From NCBI GenBank assembly GCA_003056245.1, contig MVDH01000001.1, positions 1,364,716 to 1,428,715 on the forward strand: a stretch of DNA of 64,000 nt, given 5' to 3'. The position numbers and the translations under genes are program-made. The notes under the pieces are model-generated. The model did no database searches and was not told the origin of the DNA. It was given only the letters and a program-made list of their open reading frames with translations. Shown here piece by piece: positions 41,497 to 50,533 of this stretch (the stretch's first letter is position 1; every line of letters starts with the position of its first letter). The DNA comes from Cellvibrio sp. 79 (lineage in GTDB: Bacteria > Pseudomonadota > Gammaproteobacteria > Pseudomonadales > Cellvibrionaceae).

Positions 41497-42504
41497 ATGC
41501 TAATTAAAAGATCCTCCGATATACCTTCTTCAGAAATAACCCCGGAAAATATCTACAATACCCGCCGTGAATTTATGCGCGGTACTATGAGTGCTGCTGC
41601 ATTGGGAATTGGTATGACGACCACTGCGGGTTTAATGGCAGCACCAAGTCAAATAGTGGACAAAGATTTGCCGGGCCCTGATTGGCTAAAACAACAAATT
41701 GCTGCAGCTAAAACCAACTCGGAAAAAATCAGCGAAAATCTCACACCCTATGAGCACGTCACTGGCTATAACAATTTTTACGAATATGGTTACGATAAAA
41801 CTGATCCTGCTGCTAAATCCCATGTGCTGAAACCGCATCCCTGGTCGGTTGAAATTGCGGGTGAGGTTGCAAAACCTGGCACTTATACGCTGGAGGATTT
41901 GTTGAAAGGTGTAAATCTGGAGGAGCGTATTTATCGGCTGCGTTGTGTTGAGGCCTGGTCCATGGTTGTGCCCTGGGTTGGTTTTCCGTTAGCGGATTTA
42001 ATTAAGCGTTTTGAACCAACCGGTAGTGCAAAATTTGTTTCCTTTACAACGTTGAAACGACCTTCAGAAATGCCAGGCCAAAAAAGTTCATTTAGCACAA
42101 TTGATTGGCCATACCGCGAAGGTTTGCGTATGGATGAAGCGATGCACCCGTTAACCATTCTCGCAGTGGGTCTGTACGGAAAAGTTTTACCTAATCAAAA
42201 CGGCGCGCCCTTGCGTTTGGTAGTGCCCTGGAAATACGGTTTCAAATATATTAAATCCATTGTGAGAATCGAGTTTACCGAAAAGCAGCCCAAAACTACC
42301 TGGAGCATGATTGCACCGGATGAATACGGTTTTTATGCCAATGTAAATCCAAAAGTTAGCCATCCGCGCTGGAGCCAAGCGGAAGAGCGACGTTTACCGA
42401 GTGGTTTGTTAAGGCCCAATATTGTTCCTACGCAAATGTTTAATGGCTATGCAGACCAGGTTGCGCATCTTTATAAAGATATGGATTTGCGTAAATACTA
42501 TTAA
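41497..42504 (+). CDS. msrP: Periplasmic methionine sulfoxide reductase, molybdopterin subunit MsrP
   Basis: Periplasmic molybdoenzyme that repairs oxidised methionines in envelope proteins, using electrons from MsrQ. It has 335 residues (E. coli MsrP 334). The twin-arginine signal has RR at 23-24 ([16 protein letters not shown]). C150 in [14 protein letters not shown] is the molybdenum ligand. I start at ATG 41497, with GAGG 6-7 nt upstream; a TTG start at 41473 is unlikely. The msrQ gene follows. Confidence 0.95.
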   Translation: MLIKRSSDIPSSEITPENIYNTRREFMRGTMSAAALGIGMTTTAGLMAAPSQIVDKDLPGPDWLKQQIAAAKTNSEKISENLTPYEHVTGYNNFYEYGYDKTDPAAKSHVLKPHPWSVEIAGEVAKPGTYTLEDLLKGVNLEERIYRLRCVEAWSMVVPWVGFPLADLIKRFEPTGSAKFVSFTTLKRPSEMPGQKSSFSTIDWPYREGLRMDEAMHPLTILAVGLYGKVLPNQNGAPLRLVVPWKYGFKYIKSIVRIEFTEKQPKTTWSMIAPDEYGFYANVNPKVSHPRWSQAEERRLPSGLLRPNIVPTQMFNGYADQVAHLYKDMDLRKYY

Positions 42505-42567
42505 TGCCGAGCAATGCGGATATGTTAAAGAATATCCGCTGCCATTTCATTTGCTGGATGACATACC

Positions 42568-43164
42568 ATGCCTGTTCTTTGGCGAAGAGTCCTGATTTTC
42601 TTTCTCGCGTTAATTCCACTGGTTTTTATAGTTTATAAAACCATCTCCAACCAATTGGGCGCTGATCCTGCAAAAACTATTGTTCTGTTTACCGGTGAAT
42701 GGGCGATTTATTTTTTATTTATCACTCTTGCAGTTACGCCTTTACGTCGATTGATCAATGCGGGTGGATTTCATTTTCGCTGGTTGCAAGCGCATCGCCG
42801 TATGCTGGGTTTGTTCACATTGTTTTATGCGCTTCTGCACATGGCTGCATTTCTGGTATTTATTTTGGGGCTCGATTTAACTCGCTTTGGTAAAGAATTG
42901 GTTGAACGGCCTTACATTCTTGTCACTATTCCAGCAATAATTTTGCTGATCATTTTAGGAGTAACATCGACTAAATCGATGATGCGCCGTTTGGGAAAAA
43001 ACTGGAGCAGGTTGCACAAAAGTATTTATTTGATCGCTATATTGGCGTGGCTTCACGTATTTATGCAGGTAAGGTCGAGTTATTTTGAAGCAGTAATTTT
43101 GGGCGGTATTTTATTGTGGCTTCTGGGAATTCGGGTGTATTGGTATTTCCAGAAGTCAAAATAA
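42568..43164 (+). CDS. msrQ: Heme-binding membrane subunit MsrQ
   Basis: Inner-membrane b-type heme protein that passes electrons from the quinone pool or flavin reductase to MsrP. The 198-residue product has six hydrophobic helices and the histidines expected for heme (in AHRRMLG, YALLHMAA, RLHKSIY and AWLHVFMQ). It belongs to the ferric-reductase-like family. It follows msrP by 63 bp. Confidence 0.94.
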   Translation: MPVLWRRVLIFFLALIPLVFIVYKTISNQLGADPAKTIVLFTGEWAIYFLFITLAVTPLRRLINAGGFHFRWLQAHRRMLGLFTLFYALLHMAAFLVFILGLDLTRFGKELVERPYILVTIPAIILLIILGVTSTKSMMRRLGKNWSRLHKSIYLIAILAWLHVFMQVRSSYFEAVILGGILLWLLGIRVYWYFQKSK

Positions 43165-43305
43165 TCGAGGAGCAGCGCCGCTTTTTATAACGTCATTGGG
43201 TTGATGCGGTAATCTGTTCCAGCGTGGTTCATATATAGCGCCCTTAGAAAACCGGTTTTAGGTTTTTTAGCCAGTCAATGGAATTAAGGGTGATAAATCT
43301 TTTAA

Positions 43306-44019
43306 TTAAATGCTTAGTAAGTTTTTCAGGTCTATCGCTTGCCGTCTTGATACTTCAATTTCGTACCCGTTATCCAGGGTCAGGACAAAACCATCATGAA
43401 CAGCTTCGTCAATCGAACGAATGGCTTGCAGGTTAACAATATATTGTCGATTGGCCCGGAAGAAAAATTTGCGGGGCAAACGTTCCTCGATATTGTTCAG
43501 TGATTTTTTTATAAATGTTGATTTATCATCAAAAAAAATCCGCACATGGTTTTTACAGCTTTCAAAATAGCGAATTGATTCCAGGGTAATCAGATGGCAG
43601 TGATCGCCATCTTTTACGAATACCTTATGGTTCATCTCTAGTGGCTGCCTGGATTCAATTTCCTGTTTCTCGGTGGAGAGTTGTAGTTTGGCAATAGCCT
43701 GGTCCAGTCGCTCGTGGCTAATTGGTTTAAGCAGGTAGTCAATGGTGTGATAGTCAAAGGATTTGATGGCATATTCTGAATACGCAGTAGTGAAAATAAT
43801 CCGGGGGTTATAATCCAGTTTTTCCAATAAATCGAAACCGGTTGCTCCAGGCATATGAATATCCAGAAAAATGACATCAGGCCGTGTTTGTTCAATTAAC
43901 AATAATGCGCTGGCTGGATGGTCGGCTGCTCCAATAACGTCCAGTTCCGGATGGTTTTCCAGCATACGTACCAAACCCTCACGCGCGATACGAGAGTCTT
44001 CAACAACTAACGCTTTCAT
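43306..44019 (-). CDS. LytTR-family response regulator
   Basis: A 237-residue two-component regulator. A receiver domain (about 1-115) has phosphoacceptor D53 in FLDIHMPG and the lysine in LLKPIS. A LytTR DNA-binding domain follows (about 140-237; FFRANRQYIVNLQAI is typical). I start at ATG 44019 (MKALVVEDSR), 4 bp after the kinase stop, with AAGGA about 11 nt upstream; a start at 44031 would overlap the kinase and have AAGG directly against the ATG. Partner of the upstream kinase. Confidence 0.9.
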   Translation of the reverse strand: MKALVVEDSRIAREGLVRMLENHPELDVIGAADHPASALLLIEQTRPDVIFLDIHMPGATGFDLLEKLDYNPRIIFTTAYSEYAIKSFDYHTIDYLLKPISHERLDQAIAKLQLSTEKQEIESRQPLEMNHKVFVKDGDHCHLITLESIRYFESCKNHVRIFFDDKSTFIKKSLNNIEERLPRKFFFRANRQYIVNLQAIRSIDEAVHDGFVLTLDNGYEIEVSRRQAIDLKNLLSI

Positions 44020-44023
44020 AAAG

Positions 44024-45118
44024 TTATTCATCCTTTTCGCAAGGAATAGTTAAATGGACAGAAAACTCACTATCCTGGTGTTTTATATGGAAACTGGCTG
44101 CATCGCCATACAGCAGCGCTAGACGTTGTTCAATGTTTTTTAAACCAATACCCATAGTGTGCACCGATTTTCCTTTATTTTCCGGCGCACTATTGGCGAT
44201 GTAGAAGTGTAATTTCTGGTGGATATTTTCTGCTTTTACGGTAACGGCACCGCCTGCGCGCAGATGATCTATGCCATGTTTTATCGCGTTCTCAATAAGC
44301 AGTTGAAGCAACATTGGTGGTATCAAGCAGTTATGTAATTGCGCTGAAATTTCCAGCTTAAATGTCAAACGCTTTTCCATTTGTATCTTGATGATATCAA
44401 TGTAGCGATTAACTATTGCAAGTTCTTGCTCAAGCCGAACTTTAGGGCGTTGGCTACTTTCCAATGAATAGCGTAATACATCTGCCAATGCGGTCAACAT
44501 CAAATCGGCTTTATGTTGGTCTTCATAAATTATGAAACGAATATTATTAAGCGCATTAAATAAAAAATGTGGATTAAGTTGATTGGTAAGATTTGAAAGT
44601 TCCGCTTCTTTCAAGCTGTTTTGCAAGCGCAAGTTGGTCAATTCGGTTTCAACAATTCTCTGTTTTGTGGTGATGCTGATATAAATAAAAATCCAGCCAC
44701 TTATGAATATTTGGGTTTGCAAGCTGTTGCCAATAATGTGTTGAACGGTGATCTCAGTCAGCGTTGCTTGTTGTTTAACAACTTCCTCAAGTTGTTTAAC
44801 TTCATCCCAGAAAAAAGGAAAGGTACAACCAATCATTAATAGCGTGACTAAAAAACTACTGGCTGTACTGTATAGCAAAACGATCAAAATATTTTTACTG
44901 GTGCCCAGTTGATTCCAATGACGATGTTTGTACAAGTAACGATAATAGAGCGTAGCAAGGGTAAATAGTGGCAGCCAGAGTAGACCTGCCACTGCATTAA
45001 ACATTACGGATTCCCGCCAAAGCATAATCACTGCTGCTTGCACGATACTCAATAATAACAATACGGATCCATGGTAAATCCAGAATGTCTTATTGCGCGG
45101 GAAAAAATAAAAACTCAT
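44024..45118 (-). CDS. LytS-type sensor histidine kinase
   Basis: A 364-residue membrane kinase. Four hydrophobic segments lie in the first ~155 residues, with no recognisable extracytoplasmic ligand domain. A His_kinase domain follows, with phosphoacceptor NPHFLFNALNNIR, and then an ATPase domain whose ATP-lid glycine is in GIGLKNIEQRL. This is the usual layout of kinases paired with LytTR regulators. The signal sensed is unknown. Its start is 3 bp from the serine hydrolase stop, so hydrolase, kinase and regulator form one operon. Confidence 0.9.
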   Translation of the reverse strand: MSFYFFPRNKTFWIYHGSVLLLLSIVQAAVIMLWRESVMFNAVAGLLWLPLFTLATLYYRYLYKHRHWNQLGTSKNILIVLLYSTASSFLVTLLMIGCTFPFFWDEVKQLEEVVKQQATLTEITVQHIIGNSLQTQIFISGWIFIYISITTKQRIVETELTNLRLQNSLKEAELSNLTNQLNPHFLFNALNNIRFIIYEDQHKADLMLTALADVLRYSLESSQRPKVRLEQELAIVNRYIDIIKIQMEKRLTFKLEISAQLHNCLIPPMLLQLLIENAIKHGIDHLRAGGAVTVKAENIHQKLHFYIANSAPENKGKSVHTMGIGLKNIEQRLALLYGDAASFHIKHQDSEFSVHLTIPCEKDE

Positions 45119-45121
45119 ACG

Positions 45122-47011
45122 TTATGCCCAGGTTTTTAGTGCAAACAATCCATAGTAAGCCAAATGAACTGCCATCAATAGATGTAAGCTGGTATAAAAA
45201 GATGCATACCAGTATATCCATTTCGATATTGCTTGTTGCCGATATTTGATTAAAACCCGAATACAGTCTGCAACACTCAGCGGGTAGAGGATGCTGAGTG
45301 CGAACACTGATATTGAAAGTATTGAAACAGTTCCTGCCGCCTGGATAAATAAGCCGCTAACTGATGTGGTGATTATAAAACCAAAAAACACCAAGCTGGC
45401 AATGAGCGGCCACAGTCGAATCCCCACGCTGGGATCAACAGGTACTTTTTTTATCATTCGGCGCAAGCCCCAAACGAGCGCTGCGAGTAGGCTACCTAAA
45501 CTGAGGATAATTAATGAGCCGTATAGGCCCAGTAAACCAAATACTTGTAAGGGGGAGACGGCCTGGAATAAGTCCATATTGATTTGCACTGCCTTTCCTG
45601 CGATTGGATCATCAACTACTGCAATTGCAGGCAACCCTGTTGAATTATCAATCAGGTTATTATTAAACGAGTTGCTATTGTTTATCGCATAACCTTTGCC
45701 GGGTGGTTCCATTCCGCCGAGTAAAGGTTGGTGATAAAAGTAGATATCATCACTGTGAAATTTCATCACACCAAAAACAGTAGTTGTGGAGCGTGCAATA
45801 TGTTGGCGATGATTAATGGGTACGTAATAACCTGAAATATTTTTAAATTGCTCAGGCAGGGCGATCGGTTCAGGATTTTTTATTTGATGATCTTTTAATA
45901 AATATGCGCGAATGGTTTTGGATATTTTATCGAATGCCGGCCAATTGCCAGCGTTGATCATAAATACATAGCCCGTTCCCAATTTGGTGCTGTAACTTAA
46001 TTCAGCAAGGCCCCCAAACAAACCGCCATTGTGACCATGAAATACAACGTGAGAATCTTTAAAACCGCTGGTGTAATTTGCCAGGCCATAACCTGTTTTA
46101 ATACCTGATGAAGACCCCAACGTTGTTTCAGAAATTTCCATGCGATCAATAGCGGTGCCCGGAACTAATTGTGCGGAGGATGTTGCGCCTCGCTGCAATA
46201 AAAGTTGCACAAGGTTTGCCATGTCTTTGGGGGATGAGTTGATTGAGCCTGCTGCTCTATGAAGGATATGCCAGTATTGTTCGGCTTTAGCATCGGTATA
46301 AAGCGTTGCGCCTTTTTGTTGGTAAAGATCAGATTGGAAGTAACTTGTTGATGACATTCCCATTGGTTGGAAAAAATGTTGGTCGATATAATCTTCGTAT
46401 TTTTTACCGGAAATTTTTTCGATGATATAAGCAGCGACTCCTGCACCTGCATTGCAATACGCATGGCGAGTGCCGGGAACCCAACGGGATTTGCGCGAAT
46501 CAGGGTGGTAGTCCAATCCTTGTTTTGTTGTCATCGTATCTGGTGCTGAATACGCATACTCCGCGAGATGAATATCGTCCCATCCTGTGGTGTGTTCCAG
46601 CAGGTGAACAATTCTTACCGGATTTGTTGCTTCCCATGGGTTTTCAAATTCAATTTCAGGTGCAAGATCGCGTACTTTGTCATTGAGATTAAGTTTGCCT
46701 TCTTCCTGTAATTTTAAAATTGCAAAAGCGGCAAACATTTTGGAGATGGAGCCGATACGAAACAGCGTGTTTTCATCGGCAGGTGTATGTGTTTCTGTAT
46801 TGGCCTCACCGAGCCCGGCAATCCAATAGGGACCTTCCTTATTAACCAATGCAATACCAATGGCTGGAGTGTTGGTTTCTATGCGGATTTTTTCAATCGC
46901 CGCTTTCAACTCATCCAGTGTTTGCGGCGTGGTTTCCGGTTCAGGTGATTGCGCGATTGCCAATGCGGGAAAACATACTAATCCAATCAATAGTCTGATT
47001 ATTACATGCAT
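45122..47011 (-). CDS. Membrane-anchored class C beta-lactamase-like serine hydrolase
   Basis: A 629-residue exported protein. A signal peptide (1-21, ending ALAIAQ) precedes a beta-lactamase/DD-peptidase-type domain (about 30-375). SxxK is at S88-K91 (SISK), YxN at Y185-N187 (YCN), and HGHNGG replaces the KTG box. The C-terminal part (about 480-629) has four or five transmembrane helices, so the catalytic domain faces the periplasm. Such proteins may act on peptidoglycan, D-amino-acid peptides or esters; the substrate cannot be read from sequence. The start ATG lies directly against a 13-bp hairpin that includes the Shine-Dalgarno. Confidence 0.9.
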   Translation of the reverse strand: MHVIIRLLIGLVCFPALAIAQSPEPETTPQTLDELKAAIEKIRIETNTPAIGIALVNKEGPYWIAGLGEANTETHTPADENTLFRIGSISKMFAAFAILKLQEEGKLNLNDKVRDLAPEIEFENPWEATNPVRIVHLLEHTTGWDDIHLAEYAYSAPDTMTTKQGLDYHPDSRKSRWVPGTRHAYCNAGAGVAAYIIEKISGKKYEDYIDQHFFQPMGMSSTSYFQSDLYQQKGATLYTDAKAEQYWHILHRAAGSINSSPKDMANLVQLLLQRGATSSAQLVPGTAIDRMEISETTLGSSSGIKTGYGLANYTSGFKDSHVVFHGHNGGLFGGLAELSYSTKLGTGYVFMINAGNWPAFDKISKTIRAYLLKDHQIKNPEPIALPEQFKNISGYYVPINHRQHIARSTTTVFGVMKFHSDDIYFYHQPLLGGMEPPGKGYAINNSNSFNNNLIDNSTGLPAIAVVDDPIAGKAVQINMDLFQAVSPLQVFGLLGLYGSLIILSLGSLLAALVWGLRRMIKKVPVDPSVGIRLWPLIASLVFFGFIITTSVSGLFIQAAGTVSILSISVFALSILYPLSVADCIRVLIKYRQQAISKWIYWYASFYTSLHLLMAVHLAYYGLFALKTWA

Positions 47012-47043
47012 AAAATAGCTCCTTTGTGTTAAGGAGCTATTTT
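47012..47043 (-). promoter_or_regulatory. Perfect hairpin burying the Shine-Dalgarno of the serine hydrolase gene
   Basis: On the minus strand, AAAATAGCTCCTT (47043-47031) pairs perfectly over 13 bp with AAGGAGCTATTTT (47024-47012), around the loop AACACA. The ATG starts at 47011, the next base. The ideal Shine-Dalgarno AAGGAG, 7 nt from the ATG, is the first half of the 3' arm, and its partner CTCCTT mimics 16S anti-SD. The structure should block initiation when folded, or act as an intergenic terminator/attenuator after the SnoaL gene. Confidence 0.75.
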
Positions 47044-47140
47044 TGCCCAGGTTTTTTTGCTGCCGGATTTTTTGGTGCTGAGCGGCCTTGTTTGACTATA
47101 AACGGTTGTTGTAAAGCATTGAGAGCATCAGGTTTGTTAA

Positions 47141-47629
47141 TTATTGTCGGGTCGCCGGGTCCCAGTGTTCTGCAATTTTGCCATTTTCAATGCGAAATTG
47201 GTCGAACCAACTGGTGGTGTATTTTTGAGTAGGGTTTTTGGGGTCAGTGTGTTCTTTTGAAAAAGTGAGGATTACCATATCACCTTCAGCAACTATCGAA
47301 ACCAGTGGGCTTTCGATTCGTTCGGCAATCGGTTTAGGTTGTTTAAATTTTGAAAAGAAATCGACAAATGCTTTGCGGCCAGTGGCAACGTTCGGGTTGT
47401 TCTGGATGTATGTTTCCGTCATATATTTCGGGGTGAGATCCAAATGGCCTGCCTCAAATACTTCGCGCCAGAAATCGTAAACCAGTTTTTTATTCGCCGC
47501 TAATTTTGGATCAGCACTCGCCAGCATTTTAGCGTGATCTTTATTCGCTACCACGGGTTCCTGTGCGTGACTGAGCGCACAACAAAGTGATAGTAGAACT
47601 CCAACTGTGATTAAATATTTTTTAAACAT
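47141..47629 (-). CDS. Exported SnoaL/NTF2-like protein
   Basis: A 162-residue protein with a signal peptide (about 1-22, ending LSHAQ) and a SnoaL-like cone-shaped fold. The pattern ...VYDFWREVFEAGHLDLTPKYMTETYIQNNP and DQFRIENGKIAEHWD is typical of the family. These domains bind small molecules or act as isomerase-like enzymes; the ligand is unknown. I start at ATG 47629 behind CAGGAG rather than at 47677. It lies between the frameshifted exported protein (53 bp) and the serine hydrolase (129 bp). Confidence 0.85.
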   Translation of the reverse strand: MFKKYLITVGVLLSLCCALSHAQEPVVANKDHAKMLASADPKLAANKKLVYDFWREVFEAGHLDLTPKYMTETYIQNNPNVATGRKAFVDFFSKFKQPKPIAERIESPLVSIVAEGDMVILTFSKEHTDPKNPTQKYTTSWFDQFRIENGKIAEHWDPATRQ

Positions 47630-47681
47630 GGGCGCTCCTGTTTTATTAACAATAGTGTTCATTAGTATCATCTTCAAAAAT

Positions 47682-48454
47682 CTAGTTTAAGAGTGTGAGT
47701 GTTGCTTTGATGTCTTCATTGTTATTCATACCGGCACCGCTACTGCCTGATGTTGACGTTAGCTTGTTAACCAATAAGCGTTCACCGCTTTTGATATAGG
47801 TTTTCTGCACATCAAAATGAAATTCAAATCCAATGACTAACGCTACGCGGCCAGAACCTTTACCTTTTGCATGGCTGGCGAGAGGCGTACCTTGTTCATC
47901 GATCCAGAGTTGGTATTCCGTTTCATATTTTTTTAGATTTTTACGTTCCTCTTCACCAAGTTTTTCCAAGGGGATTTCAAAGTGCAGCAGCCGAGCCGCT
48001 TTACCTTCGTAAGTAGTTGCTTCCTCTTTGATGAAATTGGCTTTATGTAAGTCGTCTTCTATATCCCTCACCGGATTTAACAGAATAGTAAATTCGGTGT
48101 AATTAAAGCGATTCATTGCCAGAATGGTGGGTGTGGGCGCTTGGGAGTTCTGCTTTTTAGCCCGGGTTTCTTTATCGATGCTCGCCAATAATTCAGGTGC
48201 GTAGCGAATTGCTAAACCAGATGGGCTTTGCTCAATAAAAAAATAAGCTGCACCATCAGCCGTTTTCTGGTCATCATCTTCTTTGTTAAGGTTTTTTATG
48301 CTGGCATTCACTTTTGCCGAAAAAGGCGCAGATTGCTGATAGCGGGCAAGGGCTTGTTTTACATCATCCAGACCGTTGCCGTGGGCAAAGGGATGCAGCA
48401 AATGATTGATAAAGCGAAGGCTGTTAACACTGTAAAAAAATGGGGACGTTGCAT
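47682..48454 (-). pseudogene. Exported protein of unknown function with a -1 frame break after the signal peptide
   Basis: ATG 48454 has a good Shine-Dalgarno (CAGGAAACCTT) and encodes a typical signal peptide (MQRPHFFTVLTAFALSIICC, then IPLPTA), but this frame stops after 31 codons. The body of the protein (from GNGLDDVKQALARYQ to LTLLN) continues in the -1 frame to TAG 47682. Joining the frames at the shared sequence CCCTTTG (48392-48386 on the minus strand) gives a 257-residue exported protein. The body frame's own first start is a weak TTG at 48482 that gives no signal peptide. The cause is a one-base loss in a C run, a sequencing error, or true -1 frameshifting. I do not recognise the mature protein (charged, several Lys/Glu-rich helices, Ser/Gly-rich near the end). 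Confidence 0.75.
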
Positions 48455-48685
48455 AAGGTTTCCTGCTATCAATGCGAATCAAAAATCCGTGGTGTAAGGG
48501 AGATAAAAAGTGGGGTGCTACAAAGCAGATAGTAGAAATCGCGCAGCGCTATTAGTTCACCGCGATGCAGGAAAAGTGTGTAGCAGATTGTATTGCAGCG
48601 AAAAGTAAAACCGGAGACTAGCGTGAGGAAGGAGCCCAGCGATACTGCGTTTAATCGCATGTACCGCTGGTAAAGCGATTCAGTC

Positions 48686-49246
48686 TTATGCGCGCGACTT
48701 GTATTCGCCGGTACGAGCGTCGATGATGATCTTCTGGCCGATCTCAACGAAAGCAGCAACTTGCAATTCAGTGCCGTTTTTGAGTTTGGCAGTCTTCATT
48801 ACTTTGCCTGAAGTATCGCCACGAACGGCTGGTTCAGTGTAAGCAACTTCGCGGGTGATAGCGTTAGGTGGAGTTACAGAAATTACTTTACCTTCGTAGA
48901 ATACTGCATCACACACGTCTTCCATGCCGTCTTCGATCCATGGAAGCAGGTCGCCAAGCTCTTCACCAGTTACTTCGTATTGGTTGAACTCAGGGTCCAT
49001 AAATACGTACATCGGGTCAGCGTAGTAAGAGTAAGTTACTTCTTTACGATCCAATTGGATGTCTTCGAACTTGTCATCAGCGCGGTATACGGTTTCGGTG
49101 TTGATACCGTTGAGCAGGTTTTTCAACTTCATTTTTACAACAGCTGAGTTACGACCGGATTTGTTGTATTCCGCTTTTTGAACAACCCAGGGTGAGCCGT
49201 CGATCATCAGAACGTTGCCAGCGCGGCATTCTTGAGCATTTTTCAT
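48686..49246 (-). CDS. efp: Elongation factor P (Arg32 type)
   Basis: Translation factor that relieves ribosome stalling at polyproline. It has 186 residues in three beta domains. The tip of the first-domain loop reads NKSGRNS, with arginine at position 32 rather than the lysine of E. coli. Arg32 EF-P is activated by rhamnosylation by EarP, encoded just upstream. The C-terminus ([11 protein letters not shown]) is normal. The 120-bp upstream gap carries a possible promoter and a folded leader. Confidence 0.97.
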   Translation of the reverse strand: MKNAQECRAGNVLMIDGSPWVVQKAEYNKSGRNSAVVKMKLKNLLNGINTETVYRADDKFEDIQLDRKEVTYSYYADPMYVFMDPEFNQYEVTGEELGDLLPWIEDGMEDVCDAVFYEGKVISVTPPNAITREVAYTEPAVRGDTSGKVMKTAKLKNGTELQVAAFVEIGQKIIIDARTGEYKSRA

Positions 49247-49300
49247 GGTAAATCCCAGTTTGCAATGGTTAACGAATAAAGAGGGAAGCCTTGGTTCGCA

Positions 49301-49359
49301 TAGCGCGCGGGCTTAAAAGCCCCCAGGAGTCCCGGGTTTGAAATCGGCGCGCTACTATA
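49301..49359 (-). promoter_or_regulatory. Possible efp promoter and structured leader
   Basis: On the minus strand TATAGT (49359-49354) resembles a -10 box. Directly after it TAGCGCGC (49354-49347) can pair with GCGCGCTA (49308-49301), enclosing a further GGGCTT/AAGCCC palindrome (49309-49322). No convincing -35 hexamer and no U-tract were found. The transcript would start in or near the stem. Confidence 0.4.
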
Positions 49360-49366
49360 CAGTTGT

Positions 49367-50533
49367 TTATGGCTTTTCTGTAGTGGTTTTTTGAGGGGCA
49401 TATCCAGCTCCCAACGCTACTAACTGACACGCCAAATCAGGCTGCTGCACTAAATCCTGGCACCAATCACCAGTAGCAACTTGCCATTCGGGCAACTGTT
49501 CCAGCATTTTTTCCCAGCTCTCACCCGTGTTTTCAAATTCATTCCAGTTGTGCCAGAGGCGGTGTAATTTATCGGAAAACTCTGCGCCTTTCCCTGCCAG
49601 AAACAACGAGAGGAACGCATCCATTTTGATCATATGGGCTTGTTCATCCTGCGGGTAAATGTGCCAGACAAAGGGTTTTCCCGCCCATTGCGCTCGTATG
49701 AATGAATCTTCGCCACGCACAAAGTTGATATCGCAAGTCCAAAGCAACAGGTCATAGTCAGCTTGTGTGAGAAAAGGAATTGCATCAATGGATAGATTTC
49801 CCTGTTGCCAGTGCTGCCCGGTTTCCAGCTCAGTGCCGAGCACTTGATTGATGCTGGTAAGTATTTTTCCGTTGGGAACCAGGCAGTGAATGGGAGTAGG
49901 TGAGTTAATCCAGGCTGATAATAAAGAAGCAGTAGCCGGATTTTCGTAAGCAAAGAGCGATACTAATAAGGAACCGCTTTTTTGTTGGACCTCGATTTGC
50001 TCTAAAAACAAGTGCTTATCGATACTATCTCGATTGGATAGTAAGTCCCGCTCACGCAACAAACCGCCGGTTTTTGGTGTGAATCCGGGAAAAAAGAATG
50101 TTTTACGCAAACCGGTAGCCGGGTGGACCGAGGTCATTCCGTGGCAATCTTCCACCCATTTTTCGGCGCTCAGGTATTCCAGATTGATCCATACCGGTGG
50201 CTGCCCCGCACACTTTTGTGCTGCCATTTCCTGCAGGTAGGGATCAGGAATATCACAAGCAAAACCTTCAATGATGACTTGGGCCACATTAATCTTTGCC
50301 GGAAAGGGTTCTGCCCAATGGCGGATTTCAACGCCTGCGCATTGTTGCTGTCCGGTGTTTTGCACATCCGGCCAGATTCGGATCAACGAATTCAGATCAT
50401 CAACCCATAGCCGCACTTGTTGGTGATGTTCATTGGCGAGTTGCCGCGCCAGGCGCCAGCAAACGCCGATATCACCATAGTTATCGATGACACGGCAAAA
50501 AATATCCCAGGACTTTGTTTCGGTGGTAGGCAT
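49367..50533 (-). CDS. earP: EF-P arginine rhamnosyltransferase EarP
   Basis: GT-B glycosyltransferase that transfers rhamnose from dTDP-rhamnose to Arg32 of EF-P. From ATG 50533 it has 388 residues, near the usual 375-385. The N-terminal IFCRVIDNYGDIGVCWRLARQLA, with its two aspartates, is diagnostic. The C-terminal part has RGEDSFIRAQWAGKPFVWHIYPQ. I chose MPTTETKSW as the start; no clear Shine-Dalgarno is seen, and the ATG lies at the end of a 12-bp direct repeat. It directly precedes efp. Confidence 0.95.
   Translation of the reverse strand: MPTTETKSWDIFCRVIDNYGDIGVCWRLARQLANEHHQQVRLWVDDLNSLIRIWPDVQNTGQQQCAGVEIRHWAEPFPAKINVAQVIIEGFACDIPDPYLQEMAAQKCAGQPPVWINLEYLSAEKWVEDCHGMTSVHPATGLRKTFFFPGFTPKTGGLLRERDLLSNRDSIDKHLFLEQIEVQQKSGSLLVSLFAYENPATASLLSAWINSPTPIHCLVPNGKILTSINQVLGTELETGQHWQQGNLSIDAIPFLTQADYDLLLWTCDINFVRGEDSFIRAQWAGKPFVWHIYPQDEQAHMIKMDAFLSLFLAGKGAEFSDKLHRLWHNWNEFENTGESWEKMLEQLPEWQVATGDWCQDLVQQPDLACQLVALGAGYAPQKTTTEKP

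Noticed and set aside
48469-48759. 96-codon minus-strand frame between efp and the frameshifted gene
   Set aside because: Begins inside efp in another frame and has random-looking composition.
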